NCBI RefSeq assembly: GCF_963422355.1 | Contig: NC_085094.1 | Span: forward strand, 3,698,391 to 3,762,390 | Source of the DNA: Corticium candelabrum | Lineage: Eukaryota > Porifera > Homoscleromorpha > Homosclerophorida > Plakinidae | Direction: 5' to 3' | DNA: 64,000 nt | Part shown: positions 13,370-27,099 of the stretch, piece after piece | Position numbering within the stretch: position 1 is the stretch's first letter | Layout of the letters: the number at the start of each line of letters is the position of its first letter | The notes under the pieces: model-generated | The model's database searches: none | What the model saw: only the letters and a program-made list of their open reading frames with translations | Told to the model about the DNA's origin: nothing | Translations under genes and position numbers: made by a program

Positions 13370-13498
13370 ATACACAGGTATCCGTAGATGCTGACAGACA
13401 ATTACCTGTCAAAGGTTTGTCAAGATTAAGCAGTAGTTGTAAGACCTCATCATGTTTCTCTCCTTCAGTTGAATCTATTGGCACAAAAGAATTAATAT
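13370..13498 (+). repeat. Direct repeat flanking the nested transposon, right copy
   Basis: Same orientation as 11155-11275, with a 12-nt difference near 13438-13450. Confidence 0.75.
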
Positions 13499-14330
13499 GG
13501 CTGTATGATGTTAAAGATGTGTTTGCATATATGCATGGACGCTAGCAGAATCTTACCACTGATCAGTTCCACTTCTTGTCCATTTCCCAAGCAGAAACCA
13601 ACTCTTTCATCACATTCAATCTGCTGGTGAAATTGACTCCTGATGCTTCTGAAGCTAAACTAGCAAGTTTGGTAGCAATCTTTGAAGCCTGATGGAATTT
13701 TTCAAACTACAACATGGACACGTGCTAATTTATGTAACAGTTGAGAATCACTTTGACAACGCACCTGAGAGTGTACTTTTCTTGATGGTGTTTCAAAGCT
13801 AACGATGGTTGCTGTAGACGGGGTTTGATGAGCAATAGGTGAAAATGCTCTGTGGTTAGATTTGTAGTAATCTAAAGACCATCTTCTGTCACAAAGTTCT
13901 TCAGTGAACATGTTCAATCCGAGATCAGATCGAGCTGCCAGTATGTGAAGACAAGGCAACCTCATTGACTGCCAAGTCATGCACTGGCATGTTGCGGGGT
14001 GACTACTATTGAACTATCGTTGTATGCAACATGGTAATGTTGGTTGCCATCATTTGCGAGCTGTACCTTTGTCTTCATATCCATGTGTTAGGCAACAAAT
14101 CTGTAGGCATAAGGTGTAAGATACTTCATATAGTTAATCGGTGCTGCATAAGTGATAGAATGGTATGTTACAGGGACTTTGAGAGTAGACAGGCTTGCTT
14201 GATAGTCTCGTTCTGATCGAAGCACTCGTAAAATAAGAAAGTACTTGTCAACAAATGTTTCTAGTGATGAGTACCGGGAAATTACTGATTTTAAACAACA
14301 TTGAAATTACATAAGACACAGTCTGGTCTC

Positions 14331-15875
14331 TAATAAAGTCACATCTGTCAGGCCCTTTGAAAAATTAAGGACGTGTTTATGTTAGAGATAATACGGTATG
14401 TGTTGGTACAGTACATGTACATGTACAAGGAATTAATTATTATTACTCTTGATATTTCATGATTATGGCTCTCTTTAAATCTTCACACAACTAGTGATTG
14501 ACCATCTTCAGATGCTCTTAGGGTGGGCAGTCTTTCCTAAAAGTCCTGTTGACGGAAAGCACAAAGAAAAAAATACAAAACACAATGAAAATGTAATTGG
14601 AAAATTAAATGAAAAACTGTTTTGAGTGCAAATACTAAAGTTATAACATTTGAGAAATTTGCATTAGCAAAAAATTCTGGTATCAATTAATTAAGCTTAT
14701 GTGCAGTTTGGTGTGTTTGCTTATCCTTTGAAGTTATTTTTAGTACTGTATGTACAAGGAATATTTCATTATGGTTTGTTATGGAATTGATTGTAAAGCC
14801 TACATCTTAGGGAAATCCTGTTGCTCTTTTATGGCTTGCATACTGAACTCAAGTCAGGCAACACTCACAAGTAACGTTTCTTTGCACTTCAGCACAGAAG
14901 TAACAGCATGACGAAATTTTTGGTATGTTTTGAAATGTAGGAATTGTGGTTGTATAAAATTACAAAAATAATATGTAATATGATATAGAAATATGTTTCA
15001 GGTTACCCGTTGAATTTTACAAAACAAATCAACCAATGGTCTGAAATTGTACCCCAACAATTGTTGATATTAATTTTACTGTGGACTAGTTGATATTAAA
15101 TGTAGTAATTTTCAAATTTGCTTAAGAATTGTAGAATATAGAATATCCAAATGCATCTATGCTGCCACCCTGATACAAACTAATAGATGAGAGAATCTTA
15201 GCATTTTTACCCAGCCCGTGCCTTGCTGTATTTTGAACATGCTTCATTGAAAGACATTTTTGTCTTTAGAAAGTGTGAAGAAAGAATGAAGACGATAAAG
15301 CAGCAATGATGTATACTGGGTATATTTATGTATTTTCAATAGTGTAGTACAGTACTGTGCAGATATAACACTACATCAGAGATTTCACTGATCAACTATT
15401 TATATATATAATAACAGTATTTGCCGAGCGTAGTTAATTACTGTTTCTTTTTACGTTTGTTCTTTTTATCTGAGACTACTGTATGTACAGTATTTTAGCC
15501 TGGGGCCACAATTTGACCCATCACCATGGAAAAGGTGTAGGTCCTTGGATTCCTAAACAATTGCTAACGCACAAGCTGCACTTACGATGTAGACCGCTTT
15601 CCTTCTCCACGGGCAGCGAATTTTTTGCCTCCGTGAATGCAGCTATACGTCATCTCATAGTATGTAATTGCGTCAGAAAGGGGACGATTGATTCGCTTCC
15701 GGGCAGCCTCAACACTTCTCGAGTCTCTTCTCCATAATTTTGTATATGTTTATGACTCATACACCGACAATCGCTCTTGTAGGTCGGCGAATAAGTTCAA
15801 TCTTTTCCCAACAGAAAAGAATGCGGAATCAGTCGGACTTCCCGCCATTCGTCGCTTCTAATTAGCATGACATCA
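14331..15875. other. Transposon interior without visible coding sequence
   Basis: A catalytic domain would be expected here upstream of the SWIM gene. I find no long minus-strand frame and no DDE-like segment. The sequence is AT-rich, so the region is either deleted, decayed or non-coding. Confidence 0.5.
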
Positions 15876-15948
15876 TCGGTCACGTGCAAATTACCGACAC
15901 TCCAAGTCCTCCGCATGCGGGACCGGTACCGGCTCTCTAGCCACTTCG
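15876..15948 (-). repeat. Right terminal inverted repeat of the 8.9-kb transposon
   Basis: Reverse complement of 7048-7118 with a 3-nt length difference. It is followed at once by the second copy of ATTATTTAA. Confidence 0.85.
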
Positions 15949-15957
15949 ATTATTTAA

Positions 15958-16440
15958 TTACCTATTATACAACGTCAGTAGAAACAATCTCATTGCTTCA
16001 CCTGGCTAGAGTGGCCCTGCGGCCACAGCTGCGGTGGCTGCACGCACTGTCTTAGGAACCACTCTGCTATGAAAGATCTCGACAGACGTTGCTGGTCGGC
16101 AATTGCAAGAAACAACCTAGATTTTCGTCATCAGACGCCTGAAAACAGAACTCGATCAGTTTTTCTTAGGGTTGAGAAAACAAAAGTGCGTACCACTGAC
16201 TTGAGCAGGTCAATGAAAGCCACGCACGAATGTGAAGTGTTCGCGTCATTCAGTACAAATACGCATGCGTGGTTGTCCGTTGGCAGGTCAGGATCGAGAC
16301 ATTCCGAGATATTGCAGTAGACTAGAATTTTAGGCTAAACTTATGCAGACCCAGCGCTAATGTAGTGTACACTTTAGTTAGCTATGTCTACTTGTGTGTA
16401 CACCCGTTCTCAAGTGTGCATTGTGTGCACGTGGTGTGGT
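15958..16440. other. Intergenic stretch without recognisable gene
   Basis: It contains a segment (about 16030-16135) that recurs diverged at 16690-16810 (CTGCACGCA...TGCTATGAAA). No splice-bounded coding exon was seen. Confidence 0.5.
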
Positions 16441-16442
16441 GT

Positions 16443-16504
<62 letters not shown>

Positions 16505-16567
16505 TGCGTGTGGTGTGTGTGTGTGCGTGCGTGCGTGTGGTGTGTGTGCGTGCGTGCGTGCGTGCGT

Positions 16568-16610
<43 letters not shown>
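16438..16610. repeat. (GT)n compound microsatellite
   Basis: GT tract interspersed with GTGC runs and GGTG interruptions. Confidence 0.97.
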
Positions 16611-16969
16611 CAAATGAATTTTGACACAACCGAAAACACACATTTGAATTCGTCTACGTGGTTATTAATTAAGTAATTAAATAGTCACCTGCAACAACGA
16701 CTGCACGCAATGGCTTACAACACAGCTTTGCTATGAAACATCTCAATACACGTTAATTGCTACGAACTATAGTAGTCGGTATGCAAGAACAACGCAAATT
16801 TCCATTGTAGATGTCTGGAAATATAAAATCTTCTAAAATTAAAATTTCTCATTATCTAAACCCACTGGCGTTGCGACTTAGATTTGGTTGAGGGGCACAC
16901 TAAGAGGCTCTGCACAACAAGGCTAAATGTATTATTAATTAATCATGTATATGTGTATATGTATATATT

Positions 16970-17390
<421 letters not shown>

Positions 17391-17773
17391 GATAGATAGC
17401 TGCCGGCGAGAATTTGTGGGGCACTGTGCCCCATGGCCCCCTTCCGGTTCCGTCGCTATGAAACCTGTATAGTTGAGATGAACGCAAGCTTGTAAACCAT
17501 CGAGTCCAGGAAGCCCAAACACACAAATTTTATATTATACTGCAGCAAACAAAGTCAAAAGCACAATTTGTAATTACCACAATCAGTCAACAATGTCAAA
17601 CAATAAGCTAAGGTCACACTAGCACATGTACACTAGAGAGCAAACATCATATATACAATCCAATTCAAACGTCATATCTGAAGGATTGATTATAGTGCTG
17701 AACAGTCAAAAAACAACAAACGCGATCAAACTTTAGGTATGTATAGGCATACGACAACAGCGCGGCAGTCGTC

Positions 17774-19895
17774 TCAATCATAAGAAGTAGGCGACACGAT
17801 AGTGTCATAGTCATATTCTGCCGACACATTCGACCATTGCTGGGCACTCTTATTGAAATCGCACATTTGCCCTCCGTTGTTCGGATTGAATTGTCCGTCG
17901 CGGTAACAGTCACTGCCGATGCGGCAACCGCACGTAGACGGCGACGTGACGCAACCAAACGCAAGACCGCAAGTGCCGTCGCCATTGCACCTCTGGCAGT
18001 AGAGGCATCTGTATGGTTTACCGACGCAACATCCGTACTGACAGGTATCATTAGACGTGCAATTGTTACTGTCGTCGCATGTTCCCACGGAAAGCCTTTT
18101 CCACCAATATCTTGAATAGCTCTTTTGGCATTGCTAACCAGTAAAATTAATTAGTTAATATAAATATAAATAAATTAATTAGTTAATACAAATAAAATAC
18201 ATAAATAAACAAAAATTTAATATAAAATTAAAAATAAAAAATAAAAATTGAAAATAAGAATAAAAATAAGAATTAGCAATTACAATAAAAATAAAAATGG
18301 CTAAACATTAAATAAATTAATTTTTTTAAGTAAAACATTTAAAAAAGGAACAAAAAATTAAAAAATAACAAAAAATAAAAAATAATATAAATAAAATAAG
18401 TAACTAAACAACAACATAAAAAATAATAAAATAAAATTAAGTAAAACAGTAGAAAGGAAAGGAAAAAATACAGAATGAAAAATACAGAATGAAAAAATAC
18501 AGAAGTATATAAAAATTAAAAAATTAAAACAAAAGTAAAAATAACTAAACACTAACATAAAAGAATAAAATGTAAATTAAGCAAAACAGTAAGAAAAGAA
18601 AAATAATATTAAAATCAAAATCAAAATCAAAAATAACATAAAAAAGTTTAATTATAACTTTCAATAAGTTCTCATCACGTGAAGCTCACATTGCAGCCGT
18701 TGGGGCTTTTTTCGAGTTGCTTGTAGCATTTTCCATCGATGTAACACGCTTTGTTATCATCGTATCGAGTTCGCCTTTCTTCGAGACTAGGGCAACTTCT
18801 TCCCGATCCAGACTGAGGAACTTGCAAGGTACGAGTTCTTCTTTCGCGCAGCGCAACACAACAGGGAGCAGTGCAGGTCCATGACGACCACCCACTCACT
18901 CGACAATCAACTAGAGAATAGAGTAAGCGCTAACTACGTCGCATATTCTGCATATTTCACAGAAATGCACGCGCACGCGCATAATACACATATAGACAGT
19001 CTAATTTAAAAATAACAAAAAATTGATTTTATTAAGTGTAGTAGCTAGAGGCTATTAGGTTAATGATTTAACTGGCTTTGAAATTATCAATTTCTTACTG
19101 TTGCACGGTCGGCATTGGTATCGGTACGCAGTTCTCGTGTAGTACTCGGTGTTGCTTCTGTATTTCGTCCTATAGCAACAGAAATACGTTACAGGTGCAT
19201 ACCTAGACTGTACAACTTTTGTCCAAACAGATTGACCCTTTAGATATAGATATGTATGTATATGCAAATATTATAATGTTTCTTGGTGCATGAGACTGCA
19301 AAGAAGTCTTACTTGGCATGGTACGAGTTCGAGGCTGTGTCTGTATCAGACCAATCTAGTAGTAAGTTTTAGGGTCGATGAACATGCATATGCAAATGCA
19401 TATCGATACTCCTTCATGATCTTCTAGCTATATCAACTATAGCTAAGTTTGCCTACTAAAAGTACGAGAGCGTGTACGTCTTGCAGAGTAAAGAAATTGC
19501 TAAAGCTCTAGACGCGCGAAAGCTGACATTGTAACAACTATATAAGGTATACTGCACGAGATTGTGAATATTTAGTTAACCTACCTGCGGCCTGTGCAGC
19601 GACCCCACCCAAACCATCCACACTTGTAACGGTAGTGCTCTCGATAAGCCGTTTGCTTGTATCGGGAAGCTTTGTCAGAATAGGATACAAGTTCTCTGCA
19701 CTGATAGCGACTCCTATAACACCACAATAATATTGTACACAGAAATGAGATTGCATGAGACGAAATCAGCATGGTATTATACTAGCTCACGTACCCGCCA
19801 CAACCTCCTTGTCTGTACTCGTCTGCAAGAGAGCAGTGCAGAACGAGTAGCATCGAGGCTAACAAAAAACAGTAAACGAGACGACTGTGTGCCAT
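17774..19895 (-). CDS. Short secreted TSP1/Cys-rich protein, copy 1 (293 aa)
   Basis: Exons: 19895-19795, 19713-19585, 19169-19099, 18910-18690 and 18133-17774, totalling 882 nt, with matching phases and GT-AG junctions. Residues 1-25 are a signal peptide, followed by DEYRQGGCGG. Residues ~34-100 are two Tyr/Arg-rich Cys segments (KCGWFGWGRC, then YQCRPCN). Residues ~101-174 are a thrombospondin type 1-like module (GWSSWTC...APCC...CPSL), and ~175-293 a Cys-rich module resembling the one in the long paralogues. The gene ends with TGA after a short acidic Tyr/Ser tail, so it lacks the FN3-like exon. It is likely secreted and disulphide-rich; the function is unknown. Confidence 0.85.
18134..18689. 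other. AT-rich intron of the short secreted gene
   Basis: Low-complexity A-rich sequence on the plus strand. It is conserved as a unit in all three segmental copies (compare 23581-24153 and 35563-36105). Long Phe/Tyr/Leu frames here are composition artefacts. Confidence 0.75.
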
Positions 19896-20009
19896 CGACT
19901 GAGCTGGGAGACTATGCGAAGTATGAAGAGTTGCGATGGTCTGCCTCGTTTATGTAGGTATCTGGATGGCGTGTGATTGGTGCCAAAGATCACGGGAGAA
20001 ACGACGTCA

Positions 20010-20150
20010 AGGATCGCTCAAAAATTACGAAAGAAACCACAAAGATCACGGAGGAAACCATGCAGATCATGGAAAAACGTCAAAGATTACGGAAGAAACC
20101 TCAATGATCACGGAAGAAACCTCAAAGAAAGCGGAAGAAACGTTTTGGCG
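20010..20150 (+). repeat. 18-bp minisatellite upstream of short secreted gene, copy 1
   Basis: Imperfect tandem units of the type ATCACGGAAGAAACCTCA just 5' of the gene start. The same array is at 25490-25625 and 37450-37600. In copy 1 the plus-strand frame is broken, so it is probably not coding. Confidence 0.75.
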
Positions 20151-20904
20151 TATAGCTGGACGTATTACTATGCTATTGGTATAGCAACTCTTTGTCCTGG
20201 ATGTAAATTGTCTAGTCTCGGTCGTTTCTTAGCTAATCTTGCGGTCGTTTTTTTTTATCTCGATCGGTCACTTGTTCTCTGCCAAAGAGCTGCGGCCTGA
20301 CCTAGTAACTAGAGCTGCTACGGTATCGTCATCTAGAGTCCTACTGGATGTCAACTAGATAGAGCAGGTCGCATCGGTATCCGTCTAACGTTGCTGCTGT
20401 AGAACTTGTACTCTAGTACCTATATTCTCGGTACTGTACAGCTGATCATGAGAGTATCATATCTCGGTCAACTCTAGAGGCTTGCCGTCTCTACAACTTC
20501 GTTTGAGACGTAGGTCATGCATGATGCCTATAGCGATAGGCTCATCGTACCTAAGGCTTTCTTTTACCAAACTTTTGGTTTTGTTTGTCAATGTCTCTAT
20601 TCTTGCAGACAACAAAGAAGACGGATGACTCATGGGACACAATCTCGGACTCGTGATCTCGAGGGATTTTCTCTCGTCAGACTCAGAGCTAAGACGTTCT
20701 TTATTGGCTAGTGTTACTATACCTGCGGTGAGATGTTATCGCTCATTGTACTGTACTGTTGTTACGAAAGAGCGTGAAATATGAGAGACAAATACTTGAT
20801 TTCCGGGATCATATCTTCGTCGCTCGCTTTCATTGCGTTTCTACAAGAGGAATTGAGACGTTAGTCGTGCTTGTTCGCCTTGGGGTTTTCTAGGGTTAGA
20901 AGCT

Positions 20905-21040
20905 AGGGGGCATTTCTTTATTCTTCACAACCTAATCAGGTTGAGCTCATCCTAGCTCCACAAACTAATCCGCCGTCTCACTGGATTAGTTTGTGGAGTT
21001 TGGGTGAGCTCAACGGATTAAGTGGAGAATAATGTGCCCT
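20905..21040. mobile_element. MITE-like fold-back element (PIF/Harbinger-like), copy in segment 1
   Basis: The ends (GGGGGCATTTCTTTATTC and GAATAATGTGCCC) and the interior (CTCCACAAACTAATCC against GGATTAGTTTGTGGAG) are inverted repeats. The flanks are CTA and TAA, suggesting a 3-bp TWA target. Related in end sequence to the element at 42789-42917. Confidence 0.7.
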
Positions 21041-21599
21041 AAGGCTAGTGTCTAGGCTGACACTGACACAAAATCAAAAGAAAAAACCTAAACGTGTGAT
21101 TGTGTATACGTGACTTTGCAGTTTGGGTCACATCAAGTTGTTCCTGCTTGCTTCTCTACAAACTGTGGAAATCACTACCCCAAGGAATGGAAAGACCTCC
21201 AGAATGAAATACAATACGATAACACAATACAATGGATTAGACCCAAGTCAACCAGGCAATCAAAGCTAGAGACACGTAGCCTCAGCCTCCCAGACCCAGA
21301 TCCCTGTTCTCAGTGCCAACTTTTCATGACTGGAATTCTGTTCTCTCTATTCGTAATTCTAGCTGGTCGTTATTGTATTTGTAATTGTGATCATAATCGT
21401 ATTTCACACTCGATCTGATTATTCAAATGATCTATTTATTCTACTAAAGAAACTCAGTCACAAACGCAAGCACTCACACCCTCTCTACAAAACTAATTAC
21501 AACCAATATATAGTTAGAATCACATGGTGACATCATGTGCTCCTCATGTCAATCAACTATCAAGTCTTCATCTGTCACATCCCAATATTATAATCATGA

Positions 21600-22113
21600 C
21601 AACAGTCATGACAAATGGAATTGTCCATCCGCCCCCTAGGACTTCAAGAAATCGTAAAAGTCTTGTAACAGTTGATATTTTTGCTGGCCTTGAGTGTTAG
21701 TGTAAATGATCGATTCATTGGGATTTATCCACCTCATCAGCACGGTACATAACAGCATTGTCTTTTCACATTCATGTTGGATCCAGCTCCAGTGTCGAAC
21801 ACCGTGATGTCCTGTTGACTGTCTGAAGTGGCATGTTTCTCTTGGTTCTCTCTTGCAATGTATTTTTATTTTACTTAAGCAGTCAGACCACAGAGACACA
21901 ATGTTTTTGTGCATCCAAACTGGCCCACCTCCTGACTTATATGTTATTTGATGGTATCCACTTGAGTCAGTGATAGTTTTTCCACAATCACAGGTATGAA
22001 TATTGTCACTATGAAGCAATGGGAGACCAAGCCTGAACAAAGCCGCCAAGCACAAATGCGAACTTTTATGAGGATGGAATGGCTGATGACCATGCCCCTG
22101 TGCCATTGCCATT
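21600..22113 (-). mobile_element. Non-LTR retrotransposon C-terminal relic
   Basis: The minus strand encodes ALFRLGLPLLHSDNIHTCDCGK, then a GYHQITYKSGGGPVW segment. The shifted frame resumes with QDITVFDTGAG. This is the C-terminal Cys/His region seen after the reverse transcriptase of some LINEs (HTCDCGK...GGGPVxxH...RPDIxVFD). Frames are shifted and no reverse transcriptase is present, so it is a dead fragment. The same relic is at 27100-27595. Confidence 0.6.
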
Positions 22114-22457
22114 TAGAGATCTAATTCTGGCTTCGTCTCAGAGTGATGTACTGTGTTCCAGAAGGCTTGAAGCTTTGGCTTCAGTGATTTCTGCCACTAA
22201 TTTTTTCTAAATCCAATTGTCAGCAGGCAAACATAACAAATAAAATGTAACCTCCACAAATATTATAGACAAACACTGTTCTGTCACTGTCTTACCGAGT
22301 AATCCTCAAAATCCTCATCATCACTGTCTGGCTGCACGAAACTCTCGTCGACTTCTCGTTTTTCCAGATCTCTAGTTATCACTTTCGGTAATGTCGACTT
22401 TTCGTTCTCTTGGTTGTCAATCGTGCATAAGCCCCAATCTTTGTTTCCATTAAAATA
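22112..22457 (-). pseudogene. Two-exon coding remnant with acidic DDEDFEDY motif
   Basis: Exon 22457-22296 (54 codons, acceptor AATAG, donor TCG|GTAAG) reads through WGLCTIDNQENEK to DSDDEDFEDYS. A second exon, 22196-22113, reads WQKSLKPKLQAFWNTVHH and stops. No upstream exon was found and the family is not recognised. The second exon adjoins the LINE relic and may belong to it. In segment 2 the first exon is split by the 4.9-kb insertion. Confidence 0.5.
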
Positions 22458-23226
22458 CTATTTATGTACATGTTGTTTGTTGTCCTAGATATGCAAACAC
22501 CTGCTGGACTTTATTTTAGTGGTCCTATTGACAGACTGTTGGTGCAGGTGTGATTGCTCCTGCTGCATAACACCTTTGTACTTACTTCATGTTGTCTTAC
22601 TATCTTTTGTACTTACTTCATGTTGTCTGTAGTCATTAACAATTTATTTACATTGTTAATTGTCATGTAACTAAGTACAGTTTTCATGCAACTAAGCATT
22701 TTACACTGAGTTTTATACTCTTTAATAAGAAACAGAATAAAGGTATGTGCAGTATTTATGTATGTATGTATGTATTCATATGTACGCGCGCATATGGGCC
22801 CTAAGGGCCCTTGTAACAAAAAAAAAATGTATAGCTATCTATACAACATGGATAGATAGCTACTGTCGAGAATTTGTGGGGTACTGTGCCCCATGGCCCC
22901 TTTCTGGTTCCGTCGCTATGAAACCTGTATAGTTGAGATGAACGCAAGCTTGTAAACCATCGAGTCCAGGAAGCCCAAACCCACAAATTTTATATTATAC
23001 TGCAGTAAACAAAGTTAAAAACACAATTTGTAATTACCACAATCAGTCAACAACGTCAAACAATAAGCTAAGGTCACACTAGCACATGTACACTAGAGAG
23101 CAAACATCATATACGCAATCTAATTCAAACGTCATGTCTAAAAGATTGATTATAGTGCTGAACAGTCAAAAAAACGCGATCAAACTTTAGGTATGTCTAG
23201 GCATAGACAACAGCGCGGCAGTCGTC

Positions 23227-25388
23227 TCAATCATTAGGATTAGGCAACACGACAGTGTCATATCCTGCCGACACATTCGACCATTTCTGGGCACTCTCAT
23301 TATAATCGCACATTTGTCCTCCGTTGTCTGGATTCAATTGTCCGTCGCGGTAACAGTCATTGCCGATGCGGCAACCGCACGTAGACGGTGACGTGACGCA
23401 ACCAAACGCAAGACCGCAAGTGCCATCGCCATTGCACCTCTGGCAGTGGAGGCATCTGTATGGTTTTCCGATGCAACATCCGGACTGACAGGTATCATTA
23501 GCCGTGCAACTGTTGCCGTCGTCGCATGTTCCTTCGGAAAGCCTTTTCCAATAATTTCTTGAATAGTCCTTTTGGCATTGCTAACCAGTAAAATTAATTA
23601 GTAAATATAAATATAGATAAATTAATTAGATAATACAAAATAAAATACATAAATAAACAAAAAATTAATATAAAATAATATAAAATAAAAAATAAAAAAT
23701 AAAAAATAAAAAATAAAAAATAAGAATAAAAATAAGAATTAGCAATTAAAATAAAAATGGCTAAACATTAAATAAAATTAATTTTTTATAGTAAAACAGT
23801 AAAAAAGGAAACATAAAAAGTTAAAAATAACAAAAAACAAAAAATAATATAAATAAAATAAATAACTAAACAATAACATAAAAAATAATAAAAATAAAAT
23901 TAAGTAAAACAGTAGAAAGGAAAGGAAAAAAATTAAAATAGAAAAATAATGCAGAATGAAAAAATACAGAAGTATATAAAAAATTAAAAAATTAAAAAAG
24001 GAAAAATAACTAAACACTAACATAAAAGAATAAAATATAAATTAAGCAAAACAGTAAGAAAAGAAAAATGATATTAAAATCAAAATCAAAATCAAAAATA
24101 ACATAAAAAGTTTAATTATAACTTTCAATGGGTTCTCATCACGTGAAGCTCACATTGCAGCCGTTGGGGCTTTTTTCGAGTTGCTTGTAGCATTTTCCAT
24201 CGATGTAACACGCTTTGTTATCATCGTATCGAGTTCGCCTTTCTTCGAGACTAGGGCAACTTCTTCCCGATCCAGACTGAGGAACTTGCAAGGTACGAGT
24301 TCTTCTTTCGCGCAGCGCAACACAACAGGGAGCAGTGCAGGTCCATGACGACCACCCACTCACTCGACAATCAACTAGAGAATAGAGTAAGCGCTAACTA
24401 CGTCGCATATTCTGCATATTTCACAGAAATGCACGCGCACGTGCATAATACATATATAGATAGTCTAATTTAAAAATAACAAAAAAATGATTTTATTAAG
24501 TGTAGTAGCTAGAGGCTATTAGGTTAATGATTTAACTGGCTTTGAAATTATCAATTTCTTACTGTTGCACGGTCGGCATTGGTATCGGTACGCAGTTCTC
24601 GTGTAGTACTCGATATTGCTTCTGTATTTCGTCCTGTAGCAACAGAAATACGTTGCAGGTACATACCTAGACTGTACAACTTTTGTCCAAACAGATTGAC
24701 CTTTTAGATATAGATATGTATGTATATGCAAATATTATAATGTTTCTTGGTGCATGAGACTGCAAAGAAGTCTTACTTGGCATGGTACGAGTTCGAGGCT
24801 GTGTCTGTATCAGACCAATCTAGTAGTAAGTTTTAGGGTCGATAAACATGCATATGCAAATGCATATCGATACTCCTTCAAGATCTTCTAGATATATCAA
24901 CTATAGCTAAGTTTGCCTACTGAAAATACGAGAGCGTGTACGTCTTGCAGAGTAAAGAAATTGCTGAAGCTCTAGACGCGCGAAAGCTGACATTGTAACA
25001 ACTATATAAGGTATACTGCACGAGATTGTGCACATGAATAGCTAACTAATTAGCTAGTTGGCCTACCTGTAACCTGTGCAGCGACCCCATTTCCACCACT
25101 GTTTACACTCGTAACGGTAGTGCTCTCGATACGCCGTTTGCTTGTATCGCGAAGCTTTGACAGAATAAGATACACGTTCTCTGCACTGATAGCGACTTCT
25201 ATAACACCACAATAATATTGTACACAGAAAATGAGATTGCGTGAGACGAAATCAACAGGCAGTTTGGTATTACATTAGCTCACGTACCCGCCACAACCTC
25301 CTTGTCCGTACTCGTCTGCAAGAGAGCAGTGCAGAACGAGGAGCATTGAGGCTAACAAAAAACAGTAAACGAGACGAGTGTGTGCCAT
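23227..25388 (-). CDS. Short secreted TSP1/Cys-rich protein, copy 2 (292 aa)
   Basis: Exons: 25388-25288, 25198-25067, 24633-24563, 24374-24154 and 23580-23227, 879 nt in all, phases consistent. It has the same order as copy 1: signal peptide, DEYGQGGCGG, two Cys segments, TSP1-like module, Cys-rich C-terminal module. The second exon is one codon longer and encodes CKQWWKWGRC where copies 1 and 3 have CGWFGWGRC and CGWFNWVRC. The C-terminal module is two codons shorter than in copy 1. The thrombospondin-like exon is almost unchanged between copies, whereas the second exon differs noticeably. Confidence 0.85.
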
Positions 25389-25489
25389 CGACTGAGCTGG
25401 GAGACTATGCGAAGTATGAAGAGTTGCGATGGTGTGCCTCGTATATGTAGATATCTGAATGGCGTGTGATTGGTGCCAAAGATCACGGG

Positions 25490-25625
25490 AGAAACGACGT
25501 CAAGGATCGCTCAAAAATTACGAAAGAAACCACAAAGATCACGGAGGAAACCATGCAGATCATGGAAAAAACCTCAATGATTATGGAAGAAACCTCAATG
25601 ATCACGGAAGAAACCTCAAGGCGCA
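25490..25625 (+). repeat. 18-bp minisatellite upstream of short secreted gene, copy 2
   Basis: Same 18-bp unit as at 20010-20150 with a different number and order of variants. Confidence 0.75.
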
Positions 25626-26374
25626 TAGCTGGACGTATTACTATGCTATTGGTATAGCAACTCTTTGTCCTGGATGTAAATTGTCTAGTCTCGGTCGTTT
25701 CTTAGCTAATCTTGCGGTCGTTTTTTTATCTCGATCGGTCACTTGTTCTCTGCCAAAGAGCTACGGCCTGACCTAGTAACTAGAGCTGCTACGGTATCGT
25801 CATCTAGAGTCCTACTGGATGTCAACTAGATAGAGCAGGTCGCATCGGTATCCGTCTAACGTTGCTGCTGTAGAACTTGTACTCTAGTACCTATATTCTC
25901 GGTACTGTACAGCTGATCATGAGAGTATCATATCTCGGTCAACTCTAGAGGCTTGCCGTCTCTACAACTTCGTTTGAGACGTAGGTCATGTATGATGCCT
26001 ATAGCGATAGGCTCATCGTAGCTAAGGCTTTCTTTTACCAAACTTTTGGTTTTGTTTGTCAATGTCTATATTCTTGCAGACAACAAAGAAGACGGATGAC
26101 TCATGGGACACAATCTCGGACTCGTGATCTCGAGGGATTTTCTCTCGTCAGATTCAGAGCTAAGACGTTCTTTAGTGGCTAGTGTTACTATACCTGCGGT
26201 GAGATGTTATCGCTCATTGTACTGTACTGTTGTTACGAAAGAGCGTGAAATATGAGAGACAAATACTTGATTTCCGGGATCATATCTTCGTCACTCGCTT
26301 TCATTGCGTTCCTACAAGAGGAATTGAGACGTTAGTCATGCTTGTTCGCCTTGGGGTTTTCTAGGGTTAGAAAC

Positions 26375-26515
26375 TAGGCGGCATTTCTTTATTCTTCACA
26401 ACCTAATCAGGTTGAGCTCATCCTAGCTCCACAAACTAATCCACCGTCCCACTGGATTAGTTTGTGGAGTTTGGGTGAGCTCAACCGGATTAAGTGGAGA
26501 ATAAAGTGCCCTAAG
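26375..26515. mobile_element. MITE-like fold-back element, copy in segment 2
   Basis: Duplicated with the segment; same inverted arms as 20905-21040. Confidence 0.7.
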
Positions 26516-27099
26516 GCTAGTGTCTAGGCTGACACTGACACAAAATCAAAAGAAAAAACCTAAACGTGTGATTATGTATACGTGACTTTGCAGTTTGGGA
26601 CACATCAAGTTGTTCCTGCTTGCTTCTCTACAAACTGTCGAAACCACTACCCCAAGGAATGGAAAGAACCAAGACCTCCAGAATGAAACACAATACGATA
26701 ACACAATACAATGGATTAGACCCAAGTCAACCAGGCAATCAAAGCTAGAGACACGTAGCCTCAGCCTCCCAGACCCAGATCCCTGTTCTCAGTGCCAACT
26801 TTTCAGGACTGGAATTCTGTTCTCTCTATTCGTAATCCTAGCTGGTCGTTATTGTATTTGTAATTGTGATCATAATCGTATTTCACACTCGATCTGATTA
26901 TTCAAATGATCTATTTATTCTACTAAAGAAACTCAATCACAAGCGCAAGCACTCACACCCTCTCTACAAAACTAATTACAACCAATATATAGTCAGAATC
27001 ACATGGCGACATCATGTGCTCCTCATGTCAATCAACTATCAAGTCTTCATCTGTCACATCCCAATATTATAATCATGACAACAGTCATGACAAATGGAA

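Noticed and set aside
18358-18558. Phe/Tyr/Leu-rich minus-strand frames (also 23778-24023 and 35785-35973)
   Set aside because: They lie inside the AT-rich intron between exons 4 and 5 of the short secreted genes; a composition artefact.
21110-21418. Plus-strand frame of 102 residues, also at 26595-26897
   Set aside because: Not conserved in length or frame between segmental copies 1, 2 and 3; no family resemblance.
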